Assembly (NCBI GenBank): GCA_031265765.1
Contig: JAISCE010000028.1
Span: 1-42,704, forward strand
Source: Azoarcus sp.
Lineage (GTDB): Bacteria; Pseudomonadota; Gammaproteobacteria; Burkholderiales; Rhodocyclaceae
DNA: 42,704 nt
Reading direction: 5' to 3'
Part shown: positions 1 through 10,600 of the stretch, in pieces
How positions within the stretch are numbered: the first letter of the stretch is position 1
Layout: each line of letters begins with the position of its first letter
Translations under genes and position numbers: made by a program
Notes under the pieces: generated by a model
Database searches by the model: none
The model's input: the letters and a program-made list of their open reading frames with translations, nothing else
Told to the model about the DNA's origin: nothing

Positions 1-714
1 GTGAGCAAGACCACGGTGAGCGCCGCGCTCGACCGAACCGAGACCAAGAACTACATCGAAGACATCCGGCTCGATGCCAGCAGCGTGCGGCTGACCGAAG
101 CCGGCCTGGGCCTCACCCATGGCCGCCGGCTGGGCAACGCTTATTTCAACCTGGATCTGGGCTGGCAGCGCGGCCTTCCCCTGCTGGAGGCCGAGCGAGA
201 CCGCCACTTGCCCAGGGAGGCGGCGCACGCGCAATACAATAAATACACGTTCACGGGCAGCTTGCTCGTGCCTTTCAGCGTCCTGTCGCAGAGCTTGAGC
301 CTGGAGAGCATCGCTTTCTGGCAAAAGAGCGAAGATGTTCTGCACAGCCCGCGGCAGGTCGGCCTGGGCGGGCAGAGTTCGGTGCGCGGTTTCAAGGAGC
401 AGACGCTGTACGGCAGCACGGGCGGTTATTGGCGTACCCAAATCGGCTGGCGTCATGCCGTCCCCTGGACGTGGCTCCAGCCGGTCTGCCGGGAGGCGGG
501 CATCGCGCTGGCTTGGGATATCGGGGCGATCGAGCGCGATGAGGGGAATCGGTATACCGGGCAGCATGGACGCTTGTCCGGGCATGCGCTGGAGTTGAGC
601 GCCAGCGGGCGTTATGCCCGCGTCCGGATGACTTTGGCGCGCTCGGAGAAGCGCCCCGCCGCGTTCCGCAAGCATGAGACGCCGTTTTGGTTCCGAGTGG
701 ATTTGACTTATTGA
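1..714 (+). CDS. TpsB/FhaC-family two-partner secretion outer-membrane transporter, C-terminal part
   Basis: The frame is open at the left edge, so the 237 visible residues are probably only the C-terminal end of a protein that is usually about 550-600 residues; the GTG at base 1 need not be the start. Family members form a 16-strand outer-membrane barrel that exports a large partner exoprotein (TpsA). The diagnostic element is the VRGF motif at residues 128-131 in GLGGQSSVRGF, the conserved loop of Omp85/TpsB barrels, surrounded by alternating polar and aromatic barrel strands. An early TKNYIEDI stretch is also typical, and the protein ends in an aromatic residue (DLTY), as barrel proteins do. 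The N-terminal POTRA domains and the exoprotein gene must lie outside the window. It converges with tyrA, 21 bases away, with no clear terminator between them. Family assignment is good; the substrate is unknown. Confidence 0.8.
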   Translation: MSKTTVSAALDRTETKNYIEDIRLDASSVRLTEAGLGLTHGRRLGNAYFNLDLGWQRGLPLLEAERDRHLPREAAHAQYNKYTFTGSLLVPFSVLSQSLSLESIAFWQKSEDVLHSPRQVGLGGQSSVRGFKEQTLYGSTGGYWRTQIGWRHAVPWTWLQPVCREAGIALAWDIGAIERDEGNRYTGQHGRLSGHALELSASGRYARVRMTLARSEKRPAAFRKHETPFWFRVDLTY

Positions 715-735
715 GCCAGGGGCAGGGAATGGGTC

Positions 736-1626
736 TCATGGTTCAACCAGCGCCGTTTGCTTGGGCTCACCCCAGGCGACACGCGCCTGCCGCGCTTCTT
801 CAAAAAGCTTTTCGAGCCGTTCGCCGTTGCCGGAAAGCAGCAGGGAACGGATCAAGGCAAGCTCGCCCAGATATTGATCCAGTTCGCCCAATAGCGACTG
901 GCGGTTGGCGAGGCAGATGTCGCGCCACATTTCGGGATGACTGCCCGCGATGCGGGTGAAATCCCGAAAGCCGCTGGCAGCATAGGAAAAAAGCAGTTCG
1001 GCATTGGCGCGGCCCGCAAGATCGTGGACGAGTCCGAAAGCGAGCAGATGCGGCAAATGGCTGACGGCGGCGAAAACGCGGTCGTGATCCTGCGGAGCCA
1101 TGTCGACGACCGCCGCGCCGGCGGCCCGCCATGCGGCGCGGACTTTTTCGACGGCTTCGGGAGCGTTTTCCGGCAAGGGCGTGAGTACCGTGCGCTTGCC
1201 CCGGAAAAGCGCGGCGCTCGCGGCGTCCACGCCGCTTTTTTCGGCCCCGGCGATGGGATGCGCGGGCACGACGCGAGCCAGATGGGCGCCGAGCCGGCGA
1301 TAGGCGGCGGCAATGACATCGCCCTTGGTGCTGCCCGCGTCGGAGACGAGGGTCTGCGTTTGCAGATGCGGGGCCATGGCCGCCATGATCGCATCGATCT
1401 GCCCGACGGGCGTCGCCAGGAGCACGTAATCCGCGCCATCGAGCGCCGCCGCCCAATCGGAGGCGATTTCGTCGATGATGCCAAGCGCCCGCGCGCGTTC
1501 GAGCGCGGTTCGCGTGCGGCCAATGCCGACGATACGATCCGCTTCGCCTTTCTCGCGCAGCGCCAGCGCGAAAGAGCCGCCGATGAGGCCGACGCCGCAG
1601 ATGACCAGTTTGCCGATCAGGGCCAT
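736..1626 (-). CDS. tyrA: Prephenate (or arogenate) dehydrogenase
   Basis: TyrA oxidatively decarboxylates prephenate to 4-hydroxyphenylpyruvate for tyrosine synthesis. The 296-residue protein opens with a Rossmann motif, GVGLIGGS at residues 11-18. It continues with the family signatures SDAGSTKGDV, PAHPIAGAEKSG (active-site His region) and an all-helical C-terminal half containing HLPHLLAFGL. There is no chorismate-mutase or ACT domain, so it is the short monofunctional form. It lies 12 bases downstream of hisC on the same strand and is probably co-transcribed with it. In many betaproteobacteria aroA and cmk follow tyrA; here a convergent transporter gene follows instead. Whether NAD or NADP, and prephenate or arogenate, is used cannot be read from the sequence. 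Confidence 0.93.
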   Translation of the reverse strand: MALIGKLVICGVGLIGGSFALALREKGEADRIVGIGRTRTALERARALGIIDEIASDWAAALDGADYVLLATPVGQIDAIMAAMAPHLQTQTLVSDAGSTKGDVIAAAYRRLGAHLARVVPAHPIAGAEKSGVDAASAALFRGKRTVLTPLPENAPEAVEKVRAAWRAAGAAVVDMAPQDHDRVFAAVSHLPHLLAFGLVHDLAGRANAELLFSYAASGFRDFTRIAGSHPEMWRDICLANRQSLLGELDQYLGELALIRSLLLSGNGERLEKLFEEARQARVAWGEPKQTALVEP

Positions 1627-1638
1627 GCCGCGCTCGTT

Positions 1639-2736
1639 TCAGACCAGCGCGCGGCGCAAGGCGGCGATGAAGCGTGCGTTTTCGGCGGGGAGTCCGATCG
1701 ACACCCGCAGCCATTCGGGCAGGCCGTAACCGCCGATGGGGCGCACGATGACGCCTTGCGCGAGCAAGGCTCGGTTCACTTTTTCGCCGTCGCCGACCTT
1801 GACGGTAATGAAATTGCCGCTGGACGGTATCCACGCCAGCCCCAATTCAGTGAAAGCGGCAGTCAATTGCGACATGCCCTGCCGATTGTTTTCGGCGGTC
1901 CGGCGCACGAAATCCTCGTCGTCCAGCGCCGCGACCGCCGCCGCCTGCGCCACGCAGGAAGCATTGAACGGCTGGCGCACGCGGTTCATGAGATCGGCCA
2001 CATCCGCATGCGCGACGCCGTAGCCGAGACGCAGTCCAGCCAGACCATACGCCTTGCACAAAGTGCGCGACACCAGCAGATTCGGGAAGCGCCCGATCCA
2101 TGCGATAGCGTCATAACGCTTTTCCGGCGGCAGGAACTCGGTGTAAGCCTCGTCGAGAACGACGAGCACATCCGGCGGCACGCGGGCGAGAAAGTTTTCG
2201 ATTTCACCGCCGGGCAGGAAGGTGCCGGTCGGGTTGTTGGGATTGGCGATGAAGACGATACGGGTGGTTTCGTCGATGGCCGCCGCCATGGCGTCGAGAT
2301 CGTGGGCATAGCCCCTGGCTGCCGCCTGGACGCCGCGCGCGCCGCGCGCAATGGTCGCCAAAGGGTAGACCGCGAACGAGTATTGCGAAAATACCGCCGC
2401 GTCGCCGGGCGCGAGAAAGGCTTGCGTGGCAATTTCCAGCACGTCGTTGGAACCGTTGCCGATTACCAGTTGCGCCGCCTCCACGCCGTATTTTTTCGCC
2501 AGCGCCGCTTTGAGCGCGAAAGCGTTGCCGTCCGGATAACGCGCGCCATCGTCCAGCGCAGCGATGGCCGCCGCGCGGGCTTTCGGACTCATGCCCAAGG
2601 GGTTTTCGTTGGAAGCGAGCTTGACGATGCCGGTTTCGGGAATGCCGGTCTCGCGCGAGAGTTCCGAAACCGGCTTGCCCGGCTGATACGGCGACAAGGA
2701 ACGAATATGCGCAGGCGCGCGGCTGGCAACGCTCAT
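1639..2736 (-). CDS. hisC: Histidinol-phosphate aminotransferase
   Basis: A PLP-dependent fold-type I aminotransferase that converts imidazole-acetol phosphate to histidinol phosphate; paralogs next to tyrA often also serve aromatic amino-acid transamination. Visible signatures in the 365-residue protein are KLASNENPLG (39-48), YPDGN, ANPNNPTG (164-171), VLDEAYTEF and SRTLCKAYGLAGLRLGYG with the likely PLP lysine at 228. The frame stays open upstream for 40 more codons, but I chose the ATG at 2736 because GGAG lies eight bases before it and the family start (SLSPYQPGKP) follows directly. The gene is the first of a hisC-tyrA pair. The SRTLCK version of the usual SRTFSK motif is slightly divergent but keeps the lysine. 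Confidence 0.93.
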   Translation of the reverse strand: MSVASRAPAHIRSLSPYQPGKPVSELSRETGIPETGIVKLASNENPLGMSPKARAAAIAALDDGARYPDGNAFALKAALAKKYGVEAAQLVIGNGSNDVLEIATQAFLAPGDAAVFSQYSFAVYPLATIARGARGVQAAARGYAHDLDAMAAAIDETTRIVFIANPNNPTGTFLPGGEIENFLARVPPDVLVVLDEAYTEFLPPEKRYDAIAWIGRFPNLLVSRTLCKAYGLAGLRLGYGVAHADVADLMNRVRQPFNASCVAQAAAVAALDDEDFVRRTAENNRQGMSQLTAAFTELGLAWIPSSGNFITVKVGDGEKVNRALLAQGVIVRPIGGYGLPEWLRVSIGLPAENARFIAALRRALV

Positions 2737-3277
2737 CGGGAAATCTCCAGGCCGGTTCGACTTTGCCTCCAGCACGGCGGCTCGCCGCGACAGGGGTCGA
2801 GCATCCGCGTCACGATGAATCACTGGCAGGAATGCACGCCGCCCGAAACGATGCAAGGGAAGCGAAGAATTTTAACATGGGGAATAATACTGGCGATTTT
2901 AAATAGGCGGATCATGACGTGCATTGGGTTGCCGGGGTGATCCGTTCTTTACAGTATTGATGAAATGGTTTATCGATAAGTAAATCTTGAACGATAATGT
3001 TTCAAGCTTGCGGCTCATGTAAAACAAATCCGGCGGAACAAGTATGACCGTTTCCAGAAACGCCTTTGGTTACGGCGCCCTGGCGATTCTTATCACATAA
3101 CCGGGCCGTGCTGCAAATGCGCTTTTCACACGCGCGTATTGCCATGGATCATATATTTTCGTTTTTCATTCCGCACGCCGCTTGCCTGCTATCCTGCACG
3201 TTTCCGCCGCCACTGAATACCGTCCATAGGGTAGAATGGCCCCTCTCGCAGTTCCTTCCCCTCGTCTTCGCCCGCTC
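2737..3277. promoter_or_regulatory. Divergent hisC/dusB spacer with AT-rich core
   Basis: This 541-base spacer has no convincing gene. Positions about 2870-3060 are clearly more AT-rich than the surroundings. They contain an inverted repeat, CTTGAA (2986-2991) and TTCAAG (3001-3006), separated by nine bases. A TAGAAT hexamer at 3232-3237, 41 bases before the dusB start, would suit a -10 element, but I see no good -35 hexamer at normal spacing. Short open frames here lack ribosome-binding sites and family signatures. The spacer must carry both leaders; the exact promoters are not resolved. Confidence 0.4.
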
Positions 3278-4312
3278 ATGCAGTTTGCCGGTTTTACCCT
3301 GCGTAATAACCTGTTCGTCGCTCCCATGGCCGGGGTAACGGATCGCCCCTTCCGCCAGTTGTGCAAGCGGATGGGCGCAGGGCTGGCGGTCTCGGAAATG
3401 GTCAGCGCCAATTCGCTGCTGTACGGCAGCGCCAAGACGCGCCGCCGCGCCGATCACGCGAGCGAACCGGGACCCGTCGCGGTACAGATCGTCGGCGCCG
3501 ATCCAGGGATGCTGGCCGAAGCCGCGCGCCACAACGTCGAGCGCGGAGCACAGATCATCGACATCAACATGGGCTGTCCGGCCAAGAAGGTTTGCAACGT
3601 AATGGCCGGTTCGGCGCTGATGCAAGATGAGGCGCTCGCCGGCCGCATCCTCGATGCCGTGGTGCGCGCCGTGCCCACAACGCCGGTGACGCTCAAGATC
3701 CGCACCGGCTGGAGCCGCAGCCACAAAAACGCGCTGGCCATCGCCCGCATTGCCGAAGATCGCGGCATCCGCGCTATCGCCATCCATGGCCGTACCCGCG
3801 CCGATCAATACACGGGCTGCGCCGAATACGACACTATCGCCGAAGTCAAGGCGCACATCGGCATACCGGTAATCGCCAATGGCGATATCGCCTCGCCCGA
3901 AAAAGCCCGTTTCGTCCTCGACCGCACCGGCGCGGACGGCCTGATGATCGGTCGCGCCGCCCAGGGACGCCCATGGATTTTCCGCGAAATCGAGCACTTC
4001 CTCGCAAGCGGCGAATTGCTGCCCGCGCCGCTCGTGAGCGAGATCCATCAGATCTGCCGCGCCCATCTGGACGCGCTTTACGCTTTCTACGGCGTGGAAA
4101 CTGGGGTGAAGATCGCGCGCAAACACATCGGCTGGTATACCCGCGGGCTGGCCGGATCGGCGGCTTTCCGCCGATCCATGAACCTATTGCCCGGCCACGA
4201 TGCCCAAAGCGCGGCAGTCGACGATTTCTTCAGCCGCCTCGCGGAAGCCGGCGACCGTCTCCATTATTGCGAAGCAAACGAAACCGGAACGCCACGGGAG
4301 ATGGCTGCATGA
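3278..4312 (+). CDS. dusB: tRNA-dihydrouridine synthase B
   Basis: DusB uses FMN and NADPH to reduce specific uridines in the tRNA D-loop. The 344-residue protein follows the family closely: LRNNLFVAPMAGVTDRPFR near the start, INMGCPAKKV with the catalytic cysteine at 100, LKIRTGW, IHGRTRADQY, IANGDI and MIGRAAQGRPWIF. I prefer the ATG at 3278 (MQFAGFTL...) to an in-frame ATG 42 bases upstream, because the family begins a few residues before APMAGVTD and the TAGAAT box would sit on the longer start. The stop overlaps the fis start in ATGA. dusB-fis is a classic proteobacterial operon. Confidence 0.95.
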   Translation: MQFAGFTLRNNLFVAPMAGVTDRPFRQLCKRMGAGLAVSEMVSANSLLYGSAKTRRRADHASEPGPVAVQIVGADPGMLAEAARHNVERGAQIIDINMGCPAKKVCNVMAGSALMQDEALAGRILDAVVRAVPTTPVTLKIRTGWSRSHKNALAIARIAEDRGIRAIAIHGRTRADQYTGCAEYDTIAEVKAHIGIPVIANGDIASPEKARFVLDRTGADGLMIGRAAQGRPWIFREIEHFLASGELLPAPLVSEIHQICRAHLDALYAFYGVETGVKIARKHIGWYTRGLAGSAAFRRSMNLLPGHDAQSAAVDDFFSRLAEAGDRLHYCEANETGTPREMAA

Positions 4313-4551
4313 ACATTTGCCACAAAGGAGGACTCGCCGACGCCGTCGTGCGAACGCTGGAACAATATTTCCACGACCTCGACGGCGAGAGACCCACGGC
4401 GATATATGACATGGTAATCAAGTGCGCCGAAAGGCCGATGCTCCAGTTCGTCCTCGACCGCGCCAACGGCAACCAAAGCGTCGCTGCCCAGTTGTTGGGG
4501 ATCAACCGCAACACCCTGCGGCGCAAACTTCTCGATTACGACTTGCTGTGA
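4309..4551 (+). CDS. fis: Fis-family nucleoid-associated DNA-binding protein
   Basis: Fis bends DNA and adjusts transcription of stable-RNA and other growth-linked genes. The 80-residue product carries the C-terminal helix-turn-helix in its expected form: [26 protein letters not shown] (about residues 49-74), matching the NtrC/Fis recognition helix. The ATG overlaps the dusB stop (ATGA), and GGGAG lies eight bases upstream, so translation is probably coupled. Enterobacterial Fis is 98 residues; shorter forms lacking most of the N-terminal beta hairpin are usual in betaproteobacteria. Confidence 0.93.
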   Translation: MNICHKGGLADAVVRTLEQYFHDLDGERPTAIYDMVIKCAERPMLQFVLDRANGNQSVAAQLLGINRNTLRRKLLDYDLL

Positions 4552-4575
4552 GCTTCTCCCCTCCCCGCCTGGCGA

Positions 4576-4605
4576 CCGCAACAGGCCGGTTTTTTGCGGC
4601 TTTTC
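4576..4605 (+). terminator. Possible weak terminator between fis and purH
   Basis: CCGCAA (4576-4581) can pair with TTGCGG (4594-4599) around a 12-base loop, and CTTTTC follows directly. The stem is short and the U-tract weak, so this may only attenuate read-through from dusB-fis into purH. Confidence 0.35.
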
Positions 4606-4627
4606 TCGTTCCGTCCGTCCCGCCAAA

Positions 4628-6226
4628 ATGAAAATTACCCAAGCCCTGATTTCCGTTTCCGACAAAACCGGCGTTCTCGAATTCGCCCAGGGACTCGCCG
4701 CCCTCGGCATCGAACTGCTCTCCACCGGCGGTACCGCCAGGCTTTTGCAGGGCGCGGGGCTTGCCGTCACCGAGATCGGCGACTACACCGGCTTTCCCGA
4801 AATGCTCGATGGCCGGGTAAAAACCCTGCATCCGAAAGTGCACGGCGGCATTCTCGCCCGCCGCGACCTGCCCGCGCATCTGGAAACGCTGGAAGCGCAT
4901 GGTATTCCAGCAATCGACCTCGTCTGCGTCAACCTCTACCCCTTCCGGGAAACCGTCGCCAGACCCGGCGTGACACTGGCCGAAGCCATCGAAAACATCG
5001 ACATCGGCGGCCCGGCGATGGTGCGCTCCGCCGCCAAGAATTACGCTGGCGCGGCGGTCGTCACCGATCCGGCTGATTATGCCCATATACTGGCCGAACT
5101 GGCCGCGGGCAATGGCGCGCTGAAGCTCTCCACCCGCTTCGGTCTCGCCAAAAAAGCCTTCACCCACACGGCCCGCTACGACAGCATGATCGCCAACTGG
5201 CTCACCGCCGAACCCGAAGGCGTGGAAGCCGAACCGGAAAAGCCCGCCCCGGCCCCGGCGCAATTCCCCGAGCGCCTGCAACTGGCCTTCGACCGCGCCG
5301 AACCCCTGCGCTACGGCGAAAACCCGCACCAGCAGGCCGCTTTCTACCGCGAACCCGCGCCGGCGCCCGGCAGCATCGCCACCTATCGGCAATTGCAGGG
5401 AAAGGAACTTTCCTACAACAACATCGCCGATTCCGACGCGGCCTGGGAATGCGTCAAAACCTTCGCCGCGCCCGCCTGCGTCATCGTCAAACATGCCAAT
5501 CCCTGCGGCGTCGCCATCGCCTCCGGACTGCCGGAAGCCTACGAAAAAGCGTTCAAGACCGATTCCATCTCCGCGTTCGGCGGCATCGTCGCCTTCAACG
5601 GCGAAGTGGACGCCGATGTGGTAGAAGCGATGACCGCAAGAAAACACTTCGTCGAAGTGCTGATCGCGCCCGCTTTCACCGGCGCCGCCAGGGCGCTTTT
5701 ATCCGCAAAACAGAATTTGCGCGTGCTCGAAGTCCCGCCCGGTCATGGCGATGCCGGCCGCGCGCTGGAACTGAAGCGTGTCGGCGGCGGCCTGCTCGCG
5801 CAGACGCCGGACGCCTTCAACGTCGAGCCTGAAGACCTGAAGACCGTGACGCAAAAAGCCCCGACGCCCGAGCAGATCGAAGACCTGCTCTTTGCCTGGC
5901 GCGTCGCCAAATTCGTGAAATCCAACGCCATCGTCTTTTGCGGCGGCGGCATGACCCTGGGTATAGGCGCGGGCCAGATGAGCCGCGTCGATTCCACCCG
6001 CATCGCCGGCGTCAAGGCGAAAAACGCCGGGCTTCCGCTGGCGGGTTCCGTGGTCGCTTCGGACGCTTTCTTCCCATTCCGCGACGGCGTGGATGTACTC
6101 GCGGAAGCGGGCGCAACCGCCGTCATCCAGCCCGGCGGCTCGGTGCGCGATGAAGAAGTCGTCGCCGCCGCCAACGGCCACGGACTGGCGATGGTCTTTA
6201 CCGGCGCGCGGCACTTCCGGCACTGA
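4628..6226 (+). CDS. purH: Bifunctional AICAR transformylase / IMP cyclohydrolase
   Basis: PurH carries out the last two steps of IMP synthesis: formylation of AICAR and ring closure. The 532 residues match the usual length of about 520-530. The N-terminal MGS-like cyclohydrolase domain (about 1-150) shows [42 protein letters not shown] and [10 protein letters not shown]. The transformylase half shows [45 protein letters not shown] and [12 protein letters not shown]. No strong Shine-Dalgarno precedes the ATG at 4628, but homology starts there. purD follows 125 bases later on the same strand, so the two probably form a purine operon. Confidence 0.96.
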   Translation: MKITQALISVSDKTGVLEFAQGLAALGIELLSTGGTARLLQGAGLAVTEIGDYTGFPEMLDGRVKTLHPKVHGGILARRDLPAHLETLEAHGIPAIDLVCVNLYPFRETVARPGVTLAEAIENIDIGGPAMVRSAAKNYAGAAVVTDPADYAHILAELAAGNGALKLSTRFGLAKKAFTHTARYDSMIANWLTAEPEGVEAEPEKPAPAPAQFPERLQLAFDRAEPLRYGENPHQQAAFYREPAPAPGSIATYRQLQGKELSYNNIADSDAAWECVKTFAAPACVIVKHANPCGVAIASGLPEAYEKAFKTDSISAFGGIVAFNGEVDADVVEAMTARKHFVEVLIAPAFTGAARALLSAKQNLRVLEVPPGHGDAGRALELKRVGGGLLAQTPDAFNVEPEDLKTVTQKAPTPEQIEDLLFAWRVAKFVKSNAIVFCGGGMTLGIGAGQMSRVDSTRIAGVKAKNAGLPLAGSVVASDAFFPFRDGVDVLAEAGATAVIQPGGSVRDEEVVAAANGHGLAMVFTGARHFRH

Positions 6227-6351
6227 CGCCGCTATACCGGTACACCCGAGCAAGAAGTTAGTTTTACGATGAAACCCGCCCTCGCCCGCTCTGGAAAAAA
6301 GAGAAACCTCTCCGGCCTCACCGCCGGAATTTCAGCCAAGGACATCACCAG

Positions 6352-7638
6352 ATGAAACTTCTCGTCATCGGCTCCGGCGGACGCGAGCACGCACTGGCAT
6401 GGCGTCTGGCGCAGACGCGCGACTTGCAAAAAATCTACGTCGCGCCGGGAAACGCCGGCACCGCCCTCGAACGCGATCTTGAGAACCTGCCACTCACCGA
6501 CCCGGAAGAACTCGCAAAATTCGCGGTCGAGAACAAAATCCATCTGACCGTCGTCGGCCCCGAAGCGCCGCTGGCCGCCGGCATCGTAGACATTTTCCGC
6601 GCGCGGGGCCTGCGGATTTTCGGCCCGACGAAAGCCGCGGCGCAGCTCGAATCCTCCAAGGATTTCGCCAAGCAATTCATGGCGCGGCACAATATCCCGA
6701 CCGCCGCGTTCCAGACCTTTTCGGATACCGCCGCCGCGCACGATTATGTGGAAAAACAGGGCGCGCCCATCGTCGTCAAGGCCGACGGCCTCGCGGCGGG
6801 CAAAGGCGTCGTCGTCGCCATGACGCGGCAAGAAGCGCACAAGGCCATCGACGACATGCTCTCCGGCAACAAACTGGGCGACGCGGGCGCACGGGTCGTG
6901 ATCGAAGAATTCCTCGAAGGCGAAGAAGCCAGCTTCATCGTCATGGTCGATGGCAAGAACATCCTGCCGCTGGCTTCCAGCCAGGATCACAAGCGCATCG
7001 GCGACGGCGACACCGGTCCCAACACCGGCGGCATGGGTGCTTACTCCCCCGCCCCGGTCGTCACGCCGGACTTTCATGCCAAAATCATGCGAGAGATCGT
7101 CGCTCCCGCGGTAAAGGGCATGGCCGCCGAAAACATGCCCTATACGGGATTTCTCTACGCGGGAGTGATGATCTGCAAGGACGGAAGCATCAAGACGCTG
7201 GAATTCAACTGCCGCATGGGCGATCCTGAAACCCAACCGATCCTGATGCGGCTGAAATCCGACTTCCTGAAGCTGCTGGAACAGGCGCTCGACGGCGCGC
7301 TCGACACCGCCAAGGCCGAATGGGACTGGCGCGTGGCTGTCGGCGTCGTGCTGGCCGCGGCCCAATACCCCGGCACGCCGCGCACGGGCAACATCATCAA
7401 GGGGCTACCTCCCGAAAACGCCTTCGCCGGCGACGCCCACGTCTTCCATGCCGGCACGGCGAAGAAGAACGGCAAGACCGTCACTGCGGGCGGTCGCGTA
7501 CTCTGCGTCACCGTCCTGGGCGAAAACATCCGCGCAGCGCAAAAACGGGTCTATGGACTGATCGAAACGATCTACTTTGCCGGCATGCAGTACCGCCGCG
7601 ACATCGGCTACCGCGCACTCAACCGCAACAAAGGCTGA
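6352..7638 (+). CDS. purD: Phosphoribosylamine-glycine ligase (GARS)
   Basis: PurD joins glycine to phosphoribosylamine with ATP, the second step of purine synthesis. The 428-residue ATP-grasp enzyme begins with [17 protein letters not shown]. It shows [37 protein letters not shown] (ATP loop), [22 protein letters not shown] and [13 protein letters not shown] (metal site), all at the expected order and spacing. AAGGA lies nine bases before the ATG. The length equals that of E. coli PurD within a few residues, so the gene appears intact. It converges on the histidine kinase gene. Confidence 0.96.
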   Translation: MKLLVIGSGGREHALAWRLAQTRDLQKIYVAPGNAGTALERDLENLPLTDPEELAKFAVENKIHLTVVGPEAPLAAGIVDIFRARGLRIFGPTKAAAQLESSKDFAKQFMARHNIPTAAFQTFSDTAAAHDYVEKQGAPIVVKADGLAAGKGVVVAMTRQEAHKAIDDMLSGNKLGDAGARVVIEEFLEGEEASFIVMVDGKNILPLASSQDHKRIGDGDTGPNTGGMGAYSPAPVVTPDFHAKIMREIVAPAVKGMAAENMPYTGFLYAGVMICKDGSIKTLEFNCRMGDPETQPILMRLKSDFLKLLEQALDGALDTAKAEWDWRVAVGVVLAAAQYPGTPRTGNIIKGLPPENAFAGDAHVFHAGTAKKNGKTVTAGGRVLCVTVLGENIRAAQKRVYGLIETIYFAGMQYRRDIGYRALNRNKG

Positions 7639-7650
7639 AGATGCGCAACG

Positions 7651-7691
7651 CGCGGGCCGCCGCCGGGCCGAACGCTTGGTAGCGGCCCGCG
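7651..7691. terminator. Hairpin between convergent purD and histidine kinase
   Basis: CGCGGGCCGC (7651-7660) and GCGGCCCGCG (7682-7691) form a perfect 10-bp inverted repeat around 21 bases. The right arm abuts the stop codon of the histidine kinase. There is no T-run on either side, so it is a GC-rich hairpin that may end transcription of both genes with help, rather than a textbook intrinsic terminator. Confidence 0.4.
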
Positions 7692-10600
7692 TTACATCAC
7701 ATTGAGCACGTCCAGGGCCTTCTCGAACTCCGAGACCAGCACCAACCCAATGAGCTTCGAGACCGCCTCGCGCCGCCCGGCGGCAAGCGGCAAGGATTGC
7801 AGCGTCGACAACGCGATATCCATGCCGTCCAGATCTCCCGTCTCCAGCGCCGCTTTCAACCGGGCCAGCGCCAAGACTTCCTGTTCCGAACCGGCAACAT
7901 CCCGATCCTCGTTTTCAGTTGTATTGCAGGATCGCGCTTCCGCAAGCGCCTTGTCTATCCAGCTGTTCAAATTGCCCAGTCCGATACGAAATTGCTCCAG
8001 GTTTTGGCGGATGAACGCGCCATCGCCCCGGTGTCCGGCGGATTCCAGCAAGGCCGCCGACTTCGACAAGGCATTCGCGCCAATATTGGCCAGGGCGCTT
8101 TTCAAGGCGTGGACATCCGTGGTGAAAGCCTTCAGATCGCCGGACAACACCGGCGCATCCAGCAAAGCCAGGCGTTGCTCCGCATCCTGCCGAAAAACAT
8201 CGAGAAGGCTCCGGTAACGTTCTTCGGAACCGCCGACCTGTGACAGGCCCGCGGCAATATCCACGCCTTCGATTTTCGGCAACTGCGCGGTCTTTCCGGC
8301 CTGCGTCTTTGTCTTCACCGCCGGCGGCGCATCCCGGCGCTTTTCTTTCGGTATCCAGTGGCTCAGGATGGCGTCGAGCCTGGCAATCTCTATCGGCTTG
8401 GAAAGAAAGTCATTGAAGCCGTTTTCGAGGAACATCTCCCGCACACCGGCAACGGCATTGGCGGTCAGCGCAATGATCGGCACTTTTTTGAAATGCTCGT
8501 CCTCTATGTTCCGGATGACGCGGACGGCTTCCACGCCGTCCATTCCCGGCATCATGTGATCCATGAAAATGATGTCATAGTGCTGGCGACTCGCCAGTCC
8601 AATAGCTTCGTGTCCGCTCGCGGCGCAATCGATCTGCAACTCGTAAATGGCCATGAGTCCCTGCGCTACTCGCAAATTGGTAGCGAGATCATCCACGATC
8701 AGGACGCGCACTTCCGGCAAAATAAAACGAATGCCGTTTTCGGCAATATGGGCGTAATGCTTTGCATCCGGCAAGCCGTTCAGGATATTGGCGATGGCGG
8801 GCGCGTAAGTCGGCATAATCAGCGCGCGCACGTTGCCCGGCATTTGCTCGCCCGGCTCGGCATCGAAAATCACCGGCACGGCGCTGGATGCGTGCCGCGC
8901 GCCTTCGGCAATGACTTCCGCCATCAAATAGCGGGGAATAAATACGAAAGCATAATCACGAAAGGCCAGGGCGGCGGCCAGTTCCTCATGGGTACGAACG
9001 CGCTCGCAAGCCACCCCCAGGTTCCGTACAGCAGAGACGATACAATCGACATATCTCCTGTTCGGCTCGTACACCAGGACGCTTTTCTTTTCCGGCTCCA
9101 GGGCTTCCGCAAAGCGCCGGTATTCCCGGATACCCTGCGAAAGCGTAACGGTAAATACACTACCTTCGCCATAAACGCTCTCGACGGTAATGTCGCCGCC
9201 CATCATCCGGCTGAGATTGCGGGTAATGGCAAGCCCCAGGCCGGTACCTTTTATACCCCTGTTCTTGACGGAATCGATCTGGACAAAATCGCCGAACAGT
9301 TTGTCCATATCTTCTTCCCTGATGCCTATGCCGGTATCGCGCACCTCGCAACGGAGATCCACGCCACCCGACTCCGTCCTCCTTCCATCGATGGTGAGGA
9401 AAACATGGCCTTTTCTCGTATACTTGGCCGCATTGCTCAACAGATTCAGCAATATCTGGCGAATACGCATTTCATCGCCGACCAGCATTCCCGGTAAATT
9501 GCTATCGACATAAACGGAAAAGCGCACCGGTTTTTCCAGCAAACGCATCCGGATAATGGTAATAACATCGTTAAGCAAGGAACCGAGGTCGTATTCCGCG
9601 TTCACGCATTCCAGCTTGCCGGATTCGATCTTGGAAAAATCGAGGATATCGTCGACCAGGGCAAGCAAATTCGTACCGGCCTGCTTTATATCCGCCGCGT
9701 AGGATCTGACGGCGTGCGAAATATCTTCACGCAGGATCAACTCGCTCATGCCGATGACCGCGTTCATCGGCGTGCGTATCTCGTGCGACATCTTCGCCAG
9801 GAAGGCACTCTTGGACCGGTTGGCCCTCTCCGCCTCCAGCCGGGCTTCCACCAGCGGCGTCACATCGCTGATATCGACGAATCTGCCGCATCTGTCGCTT
9901 TCGTCCCCCAGCAGATCGGATATGACTCTGAAATGCCGCGACTCGCCGTCCTCTCCAACCTCGACCGTATTCTCGTAATAGCCGTCGCTCTCGAAAATGT
10001 CGCTGATCATCAGCTTCATGTTCATCCAGTGGAAAAGGTCGGCCAACGGACGTCCGACGGCCAGTTCCGCACTTTCGATATGCGCCAGTTTCGCCATCGG
10101 CTCGCTGAGATGTGTTACGCAATTCATCCGGTCTACCATGGCAACAATATTGGGCGTCGTCGCCATGAAAGAAACGAAAACGCTTTCCGTCTTCGCAGAC
10201 CGCGAATTTCTATTGGAAGCAGTGCGCGCCAGCATCAGAAACAGGAAGAAAGCGAAAATACCGAATTCCCACTCCATGGCCATGTGTTCAAGGCCCAGGC
10301 TCTCGCCCAATAAAGGCATACCCGATAAAACCAGGAAGGAAACAACGACAGTCTCTGTAATGATGAAAAACAGCAAAGACTTGTAGCGGCAATAAGTCGC
10401 GGCGATGCCCGTCAGGCAGATACACGCGCCCAAATAGCAGGACAGGCCGCCCAGATATATGCTGCTGGCGGTGAACGTCAGAAAAACGAGCAGCGGGACC
10501 GCATACGACATCGCCTCGATATTTGCGATGAAACTCATCGAAAACATCATCACGATCACAAGCAATAGACAAATGACTATAAGAAAAAGCGCCTGATTCC

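Noticed and set aside
937..2940. 667-residue open frame on + opposite tyrA/hisC
   Set aside because: Antisense shadow of two well-recognised genes; Arg/Gly/Asp-rich with no family motif, as expected of GC-rich DNA.
6227..6351. Purine riboswitch or ZTP motif before purD
   Set aside because: Only a five-bp stem is visible; no conserved riboswitch core can be recognised.
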